DNA of 64,000 nt from Nocardia paucivorans NBRC 100373. Its GTDB lineage: Bacteria; Actinomycetota; Actinomycetes; Mycobacteriales; Mycobacteriaceae. How positions within the stretch are numbered: position 1 is the first letter of the stretch; the number at the start of each line of letters is the position of its first letter. The notes beneath the pieces were generated by a model, which saw only the letters and a program-made list of their open reading frames with translations, was not told where the DNA came from and made no database searches. The stretch lies in the NCBI RefSeq assembly GCF_000308675.1, contig NZ_BAGE01000038.1:124001-188000 (forward strand), in the 5' to 3' direction. This document shows positions 1-10,155 of the stretch, in pieces. A program made the position numbers and the translations under genes.

Positions 1-57
1 CATGTGGCACTCGATAGTGGGCCCACAGCAGCGGGGAAGAGATGGAGTCGATCGCTC

Positions 58-1023
58 CTATGCCTGCGCGAGCAGGGTTTCACACATTGTCAGTAACCGG
101 GCGCGCAGTATCCTGGAGCGTTCCGCTATCTCGGACTGTTGTCGGACGTATTCGGCCCGTCCGGCGGGAGTCTCGATACAAATCGGTTCGTACCCGTAAT
201 CGGTGAGATCGTAGGGGCTCGCCCGCATATCGAGCTCCCGCGCGTGCATTGCCGATTCGAAGCAGTCCAACACCAGATCCGACGAGATGAGCGGCGTCAT
301 CTTGAAAGCCCACTTGTACAGGTCCATATTCGCGTGTAGACAGCCCGGTTGTTCGGTGTCGATCTGGGTTTCCCGGCTGAGGGGGTGGGCATTGCGCCCG
401 ACCGCCTCGGGGGTGAAGAAGCGGTAGGCATCGAAGTGAGTGCAGCGCAACGACATCGATTCGACCACGGCATTCGTGCCGGCGGCGCCCAGTCGTAGGG
501 GAACCGTGCGGTGGCGAACCGCATCGGTGCGATACACCATGGCCCATTCGTGCAGACCGAAACAGGACAGTCGGGTCGGACGGGCCGCGGTGGCGCGCAG
601 CAGTTGAGCGACGAATTCTATGGTGTTGCGCCGTTTGCGCAGGAACGTCGGGTCGGTGGTCACCACCGTGCCACCGGGACGTGTGGCCTCGATCGCGTCG
701 ATCCGGGTCGGATCCGGCTCCTCGGCCGAGCGAGTACCGGATTCCTTCTCCACCTCGGACAGCGGGATGCGGTGATAGCCGCGCATTCCGTCGTACTCGG
801 CGGCATCGGCCAATGCGATTCCGTGGCCGGGATGCCAACGTCGCAGCTGGGCGGGTTTGTGGCCGTAGTAGGTGAACAAGAAGTCGATCACGGGGTGGGG
901 CGCACCCGCCGCTCGCCGACGCAGATACGGCCCGACCAGCGTATCCACCCGCTCACGGTGAATCGCGGCACGGGCCCGCCATTCCGACTCGGGTAGCACC
1001 CGCAGCTCGGTCGCCACCATCAT
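58..1023 (-). CDS. Conserved actinobacterial protein, often labelled 3-methyladenine DNA glycosylase
   Basis: A 321-residue protein whose start overlaps the stop of the upstream CBS-domain gene by four bases (ATGA at 1020-1023), so the two are probably cotranscribed. The central stretch FLFTYYGHKPAQLRRWHPG and the later FGLHEWAMVYR segment are typical of a family in mycolic-acid actinomycetes that is commonly annotated as 3-methyladenine DNA glycosylase. I see no helix-hairpin-helix glycosylase motif, so that label is inherited and the biochemical role is unproven. No signal peptide or membrane segment is visible, so it should be cytosolic. A second in-frame ATG lies one codon inside. I am confident that it is a gene and only moderately confident in the label. 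Confidence 0.72.
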   Translation of the reverse strand: MMVATELRVLPESEWRARAAIHRERVDTLVGPYLRRRAAGAPHPVIDFLFTYYGHKPAQLRRWHPGHGIALADAAEYDGMRGYHRIPLSEVEKESGTRSAEEPDPTRIDAIEATRPGGTVVTTDPTFLRKRRNTIEFVAQLLRATAARPTRLSCFGLHEWAMVYRTDAVRHRTVPLRLGAAGTNAVVESMSLRCTHFDAYRFFTPEAVGRNAHPLSRETQIDTEQPGCLHANMDLYKWAFKMTPLISSDLVLDCFESAMHARELDMRASPYDLTDYGYEPICIETPAGRAEYVRQQSEIAERSRILRARLLTMCETLLAQA

Positions 1024-2084
1024 TCGCTCACCCGGTGGGTGGTGTCGCGCACGGTGCCGACGAATTCCTCGACCAGATCCTCCAGGGCCACGATGCCCAC
1101 GGTATTGCCTCGGGCGTCGACGACCCGACCCAGATGCGAATTGGTGCGCCGCAACCGGGCGAGTGCCTCGTAGAGTGTGGTGCCGACCAGAACGGCGGGC
1201 AGCGGTCGGATATCGGTGCGCGGAATGAGGGTGTCCGGCCCCGCCGACTCGTCGGCGACCTTGTCCAGAACGTCCTTGACGTGCAGGTACCCCACCAGGG
1301 CGCCGGTATCGGCGCGTACCGGGTACCGGGAGAACCCGGTCTCGGCCACCGCGTTCTCCATATCTCCGAGGGTGGTGCCGTCACCGCGCAACGGGATGGT
1401 GCGGGTTCGCGACAGCGGAACCATCACTTCGCCGACGGTGCGGTCGCCGGTGCCCAATGCCTGGGTGAGGCGGCGGTGTTCCTCCTCGTCGAGCAAACCC
1501 TCCGAACGGGATTCCCCGATCATCTCCGCCAGTTCGTCGCTGGAGACCGTGCTCTCGAGTTCGTCCTTGGGTTCGATGCGCAGCATTCGCAGCGACAGGT
1601 TGGCGGCCGTGTTGTAGACGGCGATGAGCGGGCGGGCAAGGCGCAGCCATAGCAGGTGGATCGGCACCAACAACAGGGCGCTGCGCTCCGGGCCGGCCAA
1701 GGCAATGTTCTTGGGGATCATCTCGCCGAACAGGATGTGCAGGATCACCACGATGATCAGCGCGATGGTGAACGCCACCGGGTGCAGTAATCGGTCGGGC
1801 AGACCGAGCAGGTGGAACGGATATTCCAGCAGATGCGCCACCGCCGGTTCACCGATACGGCCCAGCAGAATGGAGCAGATGGTGATGCCCAACTGGGCGG
1901 CCGCCAGCATCATGGACAGGTTCTGTCCGGCCCGGATCACCGTCTCGGCCTGCCGTTTGCCCTGAGCGGCCATGGCCTCGAGCCGGTCGCGGCGGGCGGA
2001 GATGAGGGCGAATTCGGCGCCGACGAAGAAGGCGTTACCGGCCAATAGGACAACGGTCAGCGCGATGGCGAGCAGATCACCCAT
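1020..2084 (-). CDS. DUF21/CBS-pair membrane protein (CorC/HlyC family), second of two paralogues
   Basis: A 354-residue membrane protein. An N-terminal DUF21 transmembrane domain (about residues 1-180, with hydrophobic helices at 3-25 and near 100-150) contains the family signature FGEMIPKNIAL. A linker rich in acidic residues and a tandem CBS pair follow (about 205-335). The family is linked to magnesium or cobalt export and membrane integrity. The start is the ATG at 2084, which overlaps the stop of the upstream paralogue by eight bases (2077-2084); a longer frame upstream would run through that gene and is unlikely. Unlike its paralogue it has almost no C-terminal CorC/HlyC transporter-associated domain after the CBS pair. 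The pair corresponds, from memory, to Rv1841c and Rv1842c. Confidence 0.92.
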   Translation of the reverse strand: MGDLLAIALTVVLLAGNAFFVGAEFALISARRDRLEAMAAQGKRQAETVIRAGQNLSMMLAAAQLGITICSILLGRIGEPAVAHLLEYPFHLLGLPDRLLHPVAFTIALIIVVILHILFGEMIPKNIALAGPERSALLLVPIHLLWLRLARPLIAVYNTAANLSLRMLRIEPKDELESTVSSDELAEMIGESRSEGLLDEEEHRRLTQALGTGDRTVGEVMVPLSRTRTIPLRGDGTTLGDMENAVAETGFSRYPVRADTGALVGYLHVKDVLDKVADESAGPDTLIPRTDIRPLPAVLVGTTLYEALARLRRTNSHLGRVVDARGNTVGIVALEDLVEEFVGTVRDTTHRVSE

Positions 2085-3483
2085 GATGATGCTCCCACTC
2101 GCGAAGCGCCGGTTCCTGCCGTTGTTGTTCGGCGAGTTCCGTGGCGTCGACCGGGACCAGCCGCACCCGGTCGATACGGCGACCGTCCATTCGGTCGACG
2201 CGGGCGAGCCAACCGCCGGGGGTCTCGGGATTGTGCCGGTCGTGCGCCCGGCGTTCGGGCAGGACCACGACATCTCCGGTTTCCGGGATTCGGCCGAGCC
2301 GGTGCAGCATCAGACCGCCCAGGGTTTCGTACTCGCCTTCGGGAGCCTCGTAGCCGGTGGCGCGGAAGAGTTCATCGATGCGCAACAGCCCGGAGCAGTC
2401 CCAACCGTCGGAGACCCGACGCACATCGCGTTCTTCCTCGTCGTGTTCGTCGCGGACGTCGCCGAGAATCTCCTCGATGATGTCCTCCATGGTCACCATG
2501 CCCGCGGTGCCGCCGTATTCATCCACCACCAGCGCGACCTGCATGCCGTGGGCGCGGACGCGTTCGAGCACCTCGTCGCCGTCGAGGCTGGCCGGCACCA
2601 CCGGCACCGGGCGGGCGAGCTGCTGCAGGGTGACGCCGCGGCGCTGCTGCGCCGGATAGGTGAACGCCTGCTTGACGTGCACCACGCCGAGGGTGTTGTC
2701 CATATCGCCGTCGACCACCGGGAACCGGGAGTAACCGGTGCGAGCGGCGGCGGCGAGCAGATCGGCGATGGTGTCCGAGCGGTCCAGCGATTCGATCTTG
2801 ACCCGCGGGGTCATCAACTCCTCGGCGCTGCGCTCGCCGAACCGCAGCGAGCGATCCATCACCAATGCGGTGCGCTGGTCCAGGGAGCCGCGCTGGGCGG
2901 AAGTGCGTACCAGTGAACCGAGTTCGGCCGGGGAACGGGCCGAGCGCAGTTCCTCGGCCGGTTCCACTCCGAAGCGCCGCACCATCCAGTTTGCGGTGCC
3001 GTTGAGGAAATGGATCATCCACTTGAACACCACCGAGAACGCGACCAGCGGTCCGGCCGTGACCCGAGCGGTGGCCAGTGGCGCGGAGATGGCGATGTTC
3101 TTCGGCACCAGCTCGCCGTAGACCATCGACAGCGAGGTGGCCAACAGCAGCGCCAGCACCAGAGAAATCCCGGTGGTGGCGGTCTCGGACATACCGAGCG
3201 CGGTGAAGAGGGGGGACAGGAGGCGGGCCAGCACGGGCTCGGCGATATAGCCGGTGATCAGTGTGGTGATGGTGATACCGAGCTGGGCCCCGGACAACTG
3301 GAACGACAGGGTTCGATGAGCCTGACGGACCGCGCGGGCGCGAACGTCGCCCTCGCGGGCGTGGGCTTCGACGGTACTGCGTTCCAGCGCGGTGAGCGAG
3401 AACTCGGCGGCCACGAACAATGCCGTGCCGACGGTGAGCGCCACGAATCCGATCAGGCTGAGCACGGTGAGTGCGATGGTCAT
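2077..3483 (-). CDS. DUF21/CBS/CorC_HlyC membrane protein, first of two paralogues
   Basis: A 468-residue protein with the full family architecture: DUF21 membrane domain (about 1-190, signature YGELVPKNIAIS), two CBS domains (about 205-330) and a C-terminal CorC/HlyC domain (about 350-440, with VSDGWDCSGLLRIDELF). CBS pairs usually bind adenine nucleotides, and the family is tied to divalent-cation efflux. It leads a tightly packed minus-strand operon with the shorter paralogue and the conserved protein at 58-1023, all joined by short overlaps. It lies downstream of guaB1 but is separated from it by about 280 bases and a hairpin, so it probably has its own promoter. The side-by-side arrangement of two unequal paralogues is the same as in mycobacteria. 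Confidence 0.93.
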   Translation of the reverse strand: MTIALTVLSLIGFVALTVGTALFVAAEFSLTALERSTVEAHAREGDVRARAVRQAHRTLSFQLSGAQLGITITTLITGYIAEPVLARLLSPLFTALGMSETATTGISLVLALLLATSLSMVYGELVPKNIAISAPLATARVTAGPLVAFSVVFKWMIHFLNGTANWMVRRFGVEPAEELRSARSPAELGSLVRTSAQRGSLDQRTALVMDRSLRFGERSAEELMTPRVKIESLDRSDTIADLLAAAARTGYSRFPVVDGDMDNTLGVVHVKQAFTYPAQQRRGVTLQQLARPVPVVPASLDGDEVLERVRAHGMQVALVVDEYGGTAGMVTMEDIIEEILGDVRDEHDEEERDVRRVSDGWDCSGLLRIDELFRATGYEAPEGEYETLGGLMLHRLGRIPETGDVVVLPERRAHDRHNPETPGGWLARVDRMDGRRIDRVRLVPVDATELAEQQRQEPALREWEHHHG

Positions 3484-3762
3484 ATCAGCACCACCGCGCC
3501 GGCGTCGCCCCCGAATGGACGGTGGTACCCGGAGTCGACGGGAAGTCGATCATGTCGTGGTGGATTGCCGGGAGAGAGAAGGCGCCGGGTTTGTCACCCG
3601 GCTCGGTAGATGAGCCCTCCTGAGTGGCGCCCTCGGACGCGGGTGACAAGTGGTTCCTTTCGCACTGTGAGTCGGGCCGGCGGCCGCCGGCTACTCTCAT
3701 GCTACCGGCTCATGCATACAGGTGCATGAGCCGGTGCGGTGGTGTGCGGATGCCGGCCGGGT
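3484..3762. other. Intergenic region between guaB1 and the CBS operon
   Basis: This 279-base gap separates two minus-strand genes. It holds the guaB1 terminator hairpin (3704-3735) and must hold the promoter of the CBS operon, though I see no convincing -35/-10 pair. A 71-residue frame on the minus strand (3485-3700) shows no recognisable domain and I do not call it. Confidence 0.5.
3704..3735 (-). terminator. Terminator hairpin downstream of guaB1
   Basis: A perfect 13-base inverted repeat (3704-3716 pairing with 3723-3735) encloses a six-base loop. It begins 28 bases past the guaB1 stop in the direction of transcription. No U-tract follows, which is common for actinobacterial terminators. 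Confidence 0.75.
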
Positions 3763-5373
<1,611 letters not shown>

Positions 5374-5386
<13 letters not shown>

Positions 5387-6729
5387 CGCTTGCGAGCGCG
5401 GCGGGCCGGGCCGGTGCGTCCGGGGCGATGTGGCGAACGGTCGCGTGGATCGGCGGTGCGTCCGGGGCGGTGCGCGCGTCCGTGCGTGTCGGGGGCGCGG
5501 TCCGATGCTGCCCGAGACGCGCGCGATGCGGTACCGGGTGGGGTGCGGGCACCGGTGAGACGGTGCAGTTCGCGGTCGTCGGGGCGTATCCGGTGCTGCT
5601 CGACCGGAATTCCGGCCGATCGGAAGAGCTCGGCGACTTCGGTGCGCTGCTCGGGAGTGACCAGGGTGACGATGGTGCCCGTGGCTCCCGCGCGTGCGGT
5701 GCGGCCGGCGCGATGCAGGTAGTCCTTCGGATCCGCGGGCGGATCGACATGGACGACCAGCGAGACGTCGTCGATGTGGATACCACGGGCGGCGATATCG
5801 GTGGCGACCAGAACGTCGACCGAACCGTCGGCGAACGACTCCAGAGTGCGGGTGCGTTTCCGTTGCACCTTGCCGCCGTGCAGGGCGGAGGCCGCGATAC
5901 CGGCGTCACGCAGTCGGCGGGTCAGGCGTTCGGCGCCGTATTGGGTGCGCACGAATAACAGCGTTCGGCCGGTTCGGGCCGCGATTCGGGCAATGACCTC
6001 GGGTTTGTCTTCTGTTCGCACATGCAACAAATGGTGGGTCGCGGCCGGGGTGGTGGTGGGTTGCACGTCCGCGGTATGGGTGACCGGGTCGTGCAGATAT
6101 CGGTCGACGAGGTCCTGGACGTCTCGGTCCAGGGTGGCCGAGAACAGCAGACGTTGCCCGTCGGGGCGGGTCAGGTCCAACAGTCGCCGAAGCTGCGGTA
6201 GGAAACCGAATTCGGCCATATGGTCGGCCTCGTCGACGGCGGTGACGCGTACCTCGTCGAGCGCCGCCGCGCCCCGATCCACCAGATCGGCCAGCCGGCC
6301 GGGGGTGGCGACGAGCAGATCCAGGCCGCGCAGCAGTCGATCGGCCTGCCGTGCCACGGGTATTCCCCCGACCGCCGTTCCCGAACGCAGGCCCAGGGCG
6401 GTGGTGAAGGGTTCCAGGGACCGTTCGATCTGTATCGCCAGTTCCCGGGTGGGAGCCAGGATCAGGCCGCGGGGGCGGCGCGGTATGGCGGGCGCATTGG
6501 CCAGCCGGACCAGTAGCGGCAGCCCGAAGGCGAGGGTTTTTCCGGAGCCGGTCGGCGCCCGGCCCAATATGTCGCGGCCCGCAAGGGCATCGGGGATGGT
6601 GGCCACCTGAATGGGGAAGGCATCGGTGATTCCTTCCCGGCGCAAGGCCTGGACCAAGGGAACCGGAAGCCCCAGCTCGGTGAAAACCGGACGCCCCGGC
6701 GGGGTGTCCGACACGGTGGGGTCAGGCAC
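5374..6729 (-). CDS. DEAD-box RNA helicase (RhlE-like)
   Basis: A 451-residue ATP-dependent RNA helicase. Q-motif region near residues 16-42, motif I APTGSGKT at 58-65, motif Ia PTRELA, motif II DEAD at 166-169, motif III SAT at 197-199, then helicase domain 2 with TDIAARGIH and HRAGRTARAG. The last 50 or so residues are a basic Arg/Pro-rich tail, typical of RNA-binding tails in this family. RNA remodelling such as ribosome assembly or decay is the expected role. The gene overlaps the M56 peptidase gene by eight bases (6722-6729), so it is translated from the same mRNA. In M. tuberculosis, as I recall it, gnd1 occupies this position. The stop codon lies inside a 27-base tandem repeat. Confidence 0.94.
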
Positions 6730-7660
6730 GGAACAACCGGCTCAACTCGACCAACCAGGGAATGGCCACGGCCAGGGTCGGCACCACGAGGATGGCGGCC
6801 GAGGCCGAATAGGCGGCGATCGCGATCCGCACATCGCCCACCGGACCGGCCAGCCGCTGGATACGGATGAGGGTGCTGGGTCCGCCCACCGCCAGCGCGC
6901 CGCGCGGGGCGGGGGATTTCGAGCACGCCACCAGGGCACGGGCCAGGGGTTTGGGACCGGTCACCTTCACCGCGGAATCGTCGGCGAGCAGCTCGATGAG
7001 CAGTTTGACCGAGTCCAGCGCCGATTTGCTGCGGACGAATCGGGGAAAGGCCTGGTGGGCCGCAGTGAACGCCTCCAGCACCAGATCGTGCCGGGCCCGC
7101 AGGTGGGAGCGTTCGTGGCTGAGGATGGCGGTGAGTTCCTGTTCGTCCAGGTTGTCCAGGGTGCCCGCGCTGACCACCACCCGCTGCCGCAGACCGGGCA
7201 GACAATAGGCGATGGGTTCGGCGGCCGCGAGCACCCGGATATCGGCGGCGCGCCGCACCGGCCCGCTCTGGTCCAACAGATCGACCAGCATGCGGTGGCG
7301 GGCGCGGCGCCGCCGAGTGTGCACGCCGACCCGGATCACGGCGTAGATCAATCGGGCGCCGATCAGCAGGGTGAGGGCGAAGACGATGACATAGGCCAAC
7401 CACAGCGGCAGGCCCAGGACATCGATCTCGTCGGTGGGGCTGGTGGTCGGCCGTCCGTCGGGGCCGGGAACCAGGAGTTCACTGGCGATCGCCAGCCCGG
7501 AGCCGAACGCGCTGAGCACCGCGGCCAGGGCGATGGCCTGCCAGAGCACGAGTGCCGCACGGGGAGTTCGATGGGTCCATTTCGCCCGACTGAGCAATTC
7601 CGGGGCGGGCCCCGCGAGAAGCAAAGCGAGTCCGGCGAAAACCGGCGCGGCTGCATTCAT
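6722..7660 (-). CDS. M56 family metallopeptidase (BlaR1-like)
   Basis: A 312-residue integral membrane zinc protease. Hydrophobic helices lie near 5-20, 35-60, 85-110 and 280-305. The zinc motif HERSH is at 182-186, in ILSHERSHLRARHD, and faces the cytosol in this family. It lacks the penicillin-sensor domain of true BlaR1, like Rv1845c, which it matches in position. It follows the BlaI-type repressor gene by 38 bases on the same strand, so the pair is probably a sensor-protease/repressor module in which the protease controls the repressor's removal. The inducing signal cannot be read from the sequence. In mycobacteria the BlaI partner also controls ATP synthase genes. Confidence 0.9.
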   Translation of the reverse strand: MNAAAPVFAGLALLLAGPAPELLSRAKWTHRTPRAALVLWQAIALAAVLSAFGSGLAIASELLVPGPDGRPTTSPTDEIDVLGLPLWLAYVIVFALTLLIGARLIYAVIRVGVHTRRRRARHRMLVDLLDQSGPVRRAADIRVLAAAEPIAYCLPGLRQRVVVSAGTLDNLDEQELTAILSHERSHLRARHDLVLEAFTAAHQAFPRFVRSKSALDSVKLLIELLADDSAVKVTGPKPLARALVACSKSPAPRGALAVGGPSTLIRIQRLAGPVGDVRIAIAAYSASAAILVVPTLAVAIPWLVELSRLFRA

Positions 7661-7698
7661 CGACTCGACTCACTGCGTTGTGCGGTCAGGGTCGGAGG

Positions 7699-8088
7699 TC
7701 ACTGCGAGTTCCCGGTGTCCTCCGTTGCTTCGAGCTTAGCGAGTGCATCCCGGAGCGCCGCGGCCTCGTCCTTGCCGACCTGCTCCACGAAGTGCACCAG
7801 GGCCGCGGCCCGGCTGCCTGCCTCGTCGGCCTGCTGTAGGGCGTCCATCATGAGACCGGCCACCAGCTCGTCGCGGGTATGTACGGGAGCGTACCTGTGC
7901 GCGCGGTCGTCACGTCGCTGGACCACCAGGTTTTTCTTCGCCAGCCGCTGTAGCACCGTCATCACCGTGGTGTACGCGAGTTCGCGGCGTGCGGACAGGG
8001 CCTCGTGGACCTGTCGGACCGTTTGCGGTTCATCGGTCGACCACAATTGGTCCATGACCGCTTTCTCGAGTTCACCAAGACCTGCCAT
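7699..8088 (-). CDS. blaI: BlaI/MecI/CopY family transcriptional repressor
   Basis: A 129-residue winged-helix repressor: N-terminal DNA-binding domain (about 1-75, with LGELEKAVMDQLW, TVRQVHEAL, and AYTTVMTVLQRLAKKNLV as the recognition helix region) and a C-terminal dimerisation helix region (80-125). Family members bind as dimers to TACA/TGTA-type dyads and are inactivated by proteolysis from a paired M56 membrane protease, here the next gene. Position matches Rv1846c. The first 60 bases upstream contain a BlaI-like half site, consistent with autoregulation. A helix of acidic residues ends the protein. Confidence 0.93.
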   Translation of the reverse strand: MAGLGELEKAVMDQLWSTDEPQTVRQVHEALSARRELAYTTVMTVLQRLAKKNLVVQRRDDRAHRYAPVHTRDELVAGLMMDALQQADEAGSRAAALVHFVEQVGKDEAAALRDALAKLEATEDTGNSQ

Positions 8089-8123
8089 TCCACCGATTTT
8101 ACGGGTTCAACGACAGGGAGGCG

Positions 8124-8140
8124 TACTACAGGTCGTCGTA
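8124..8140 (-). promoter_or_regulatory. Candidate BlaI operator
   Basis: The heptamer TACTACA (8124-8130) is followed after two bases by TCGTCGTA, whose complement reads TACGACGA, giving an imperfect dyad of TAC-x-AC type like known BlaI/MecI boxes. It is about 36 bases upstream of the blaI start. The right half is degenerate, so this is a suggestion only. Confidence 0.35.
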
Positions 8141-8152
8141 ACTCGGCGGTAG

Positions 8153-9046
8153 TCATGTGGTATGCGTCATAGCCGGTTCGTGCGGCGTATCGCGGCCCTC
8201 GTCGGTGCGGTCGATATGCCGGGTGCCGATCGGCACGATCATCGGTCGGCCCGAGATCGGGTCCTGTAGGAGCGAGGCGCGCAGTCCGAAGACCTCGTAC
8301 AACAGATCGATGTCGATGATCTCGGTGGGGGACCCCTGGGCGACGATCCGGCCCGCGCGCATGACCACCAGCCGATCGCTGTAACGGATGGCCAGATTCA
8401 GATCGTGTAACACCATCACCACGGTGCGGCCCAGATCGGCGTGCAGCCGGTCGATCAGATCGAGCACCTCGAGCGCGTGCGCGAGATCCAGATAGGTGGT
8501 GGGTTCGTCGAGCAGCAGGATATCGGTGCCCTGCGCCAAGGCCATGGAGATCCAGGCGCGTTGGCGTTGTCCGCCGGACAGTTCGTCGAGGGGGCGGTCG
8601 GCCAGGTCGGCGATACCGGTCTGCTCCAGTGCGGCGTGCACCTCGGCCTCGTCGTCGGACGACCACTGTCGTAGCCAGGACTGGTGCGGATGTCGGCCGC
8701 GGGCGACCAGATCGGCCACGGTCAGCCCCTCGGGGGCCACCGGACTCTGAGGCAGCATCCCGAGGAGGCGGGCCACCTCCTTCGTCTTCAGCGACGAAAT
8801 GGCCTTACCGTCCAGGACGACTCGTCCGGAGCGCGGCCGCAACAGCCGTGCCAGCGAACGCAGCAGGGTGGACTTGCCGCACCCGTTCGGGCCGATCACG
8901 GTGGTCACCACACCAGGAGTTATATCCAGGTGCAGGCCGTCGACGATGGTGCGTTCACCGTAGCCGAGGGTGAGGTTCTCGGCGGAGAGTCGATGGGCGG
9001 GGGCGGTCCCGGAGGGTCCGGAGGACGCGGCTCGTCCGGTGGTCAC
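8153..9046 (-). CDS. Siderophore ABC transporter ATPase (FecE/FepC-like)
   Basis: A 297-residue ABC ATPase starting at the GTG whose bases form a GTGA overlap (9043-9046) with the upstream permease; the open frame continues far upstream but only through permease sequence read in another phase. Walker A GPNGCGKST is at 52-60, signature LSGGQ at 156-160, Walker B ILLLDEPTT at 176-184, and the H-loop VLHDLN follows. The spacing and the GRHPHQSW segment are typical of iron-siderophore or cobalamin importers. It would power the two permeases upstream. The IdeR box ahead of the operon points to an iron chelate as substrate. No substrate-binding lipoprotein gene is present here. Confidence 0.93.
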   Translation of the reverse strand: MTTGRAASSGPSGTAPAHRLSAENLTLGYGERTIVDGLHLDITPGVVTTVIGPNGCGKSTLLRSLARLLRPRSGRVVLDGKAISSLKTKEVARLLGMLPQSPVAPEGLTVADLVARGRHPHQSWLRQWSSDDEAEVHAALEQTGIADLADRPLDELSGGQRQRAWISMALAQGTDILLLDEPTTYLDLAHALEVLDLIDRLHADLGRTVVMVLHDLNLAIRYSDRLVVMRAGRIVAQGSPTEIIDIDLLYEVFGLRASLLQDPISGRPMIVPIGTRHIDRTDEGRDTPHEPAMTHTT

Positions 9047-10155
9047 AGCGTTGCCTTCCGATTGATGTGCACGAGCAGCAAAAGTAGGAACGGTCCGCCG
9101 ATGGCGGCGGTGACGATACCGACCGGCAGTTCCACGGGGAAAAGGTTGCGGGCGATGAGGTCCGCGCCGACCATCACGATCGCGCCGAGCAGCGCCGACC
9201 CGATGAGTGGTTCCCCGGGTGTCCGCAGCAGCCGGCGGGCCAGTTGCGGGGCGAGTAGGCCCACGAAGGCGATCGGCCCGGCCGTGGCGGTCGCCACCGA
9301 GACGCCCACGACCGCGGCCCCGATCAACAGGGCCTGCCGGCGGTGGAGGCGCACCCCCAGCACGCGGGTGGTGTCGGCGCCGAGCCGGAGCGCGGCGAGG
9401 GTGTGGGCCGATCCCAGGGCGATCGCCACCACGAATGCCGTGGCCACGGCGGCGGGAACGAGGGCGGAGTAGGACGTCGTGGCGAGCGACCCGGTCAGCC
9501 ACTGCTGAAGGCGCATGGTCTCGGTGAGCGGCGAACGAGCGAGCAACCAGTTGATCCCGGACAGCAGCAGCGAATTCGCCCCGACGCCGATGAGTACCAG
9601 CCGCAGTCCGCTCGCCCCGCGATCGCCGGTCGGGTTGCGCCCCCAGGACAGCAGGTGGATCGTCGCCGCGGTCAGCAGTCCGCCCGCGATGGCGGCCGCG
9701 GGGGCGCCGAGACCGGCGGCCAGGCCCGTCGTCGCGCCTCCGGCGCCGACCACCACCGCCACCGCACCCAATCCGGCGCCCGCGCCGATACCGAGAACAT
9801 CGGGCGCGGCGAGCGGGTTGTGCAGCACCGACTGGGTGATGGCGCCCGCCAGCCCCAGGGCGATGCCCACCACGACCGCGGTGAGTGCCCGCGGGAGCCG
9901 GGATTCCAGCACGATGAACCGCTGCGAGCGGGTTCCACCCCCGGCCAGCACCTCGAGCACCCGGGCCGGCGGTAACGGGGTCCCGCCGAAGGCGATGTGC
10001 AGACAGAACAGGAGGAACAGTGTCGCTGCCAGTGACGCCACCACGGCCACCATCGCCGGGCGCCACACCAGCGATACGGTGCCGAGTCGCAGGGCGGCCG
10101 GAACTCGGGCGGTCCTCGATGTGGCCGATGTGGTCTCGGGAAGGGAAGCGGTCAC
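9043..10155 (-). CDS. FecCD-family siderophore ABC permease, second subunit
   Basis: A 370-residue permease with about ten hydrophobic helices beginning near residue 35, after a Thr/Ser-rich cytosolic N-terminus. Family signatures include RLPRALTAVVVGIALGLAGAITQ, NPLAAPDVLGIGAGAGLGAV and GPIAFVGLLAPQLAR, the last being the coupling helix that contacts the ATPase. The GTG at 10155 is chosen because it gives a GTGA overlap with the preceding permease (10152-10155), mirroring the junction on its other side. It should pair with the other permease as a heterodimer in the cytoplasmic membrane for ferric-siderophore uptake. Confidence 0.92.
   Translation of the reverse strand: MTASLPETTSATSRTARVPAALRLGTVSLVWRPAMVAVVASLAATLFLLFCLHIAFGGTPLPPARVLEVLAGGGTRSQRFIVLESRLPRALTAVVVGIALGLAGAITQSVLHNPLAAPDVLGIGAGAGLGAVAVVVGAGGATTGLAAGLGAPAAAIAGGLLTAATIHLLSWGRNPTGDRGASGLRLVLIGVGANSLLLSGINWLLARSPLTETMRLQQWLTGSLATTSYSALVPAAVATAFVVAIALGSAHTLAALRLGADTTRVLGVRLHRRQALLIGAAVVGVSVATATAGPIAFVGLLAPQLARRLLRTPGEPLIGSALLGAIVMVGADLIARNLFPVELPVGIVTAAIGGPFLLLLLVHINRKATL

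Noticed and set aside
3485..3700. A 71-codon minus-strand frame after guaB1
   Set aside because: No motif; unlikely amino-acid mix.
8153..10066. A 637-codon frame starting far upstream of the ABC ATPase
   Set aside because: Only the last 297 codons have ABC ATPase features; the rest is the permease gene in another phase.
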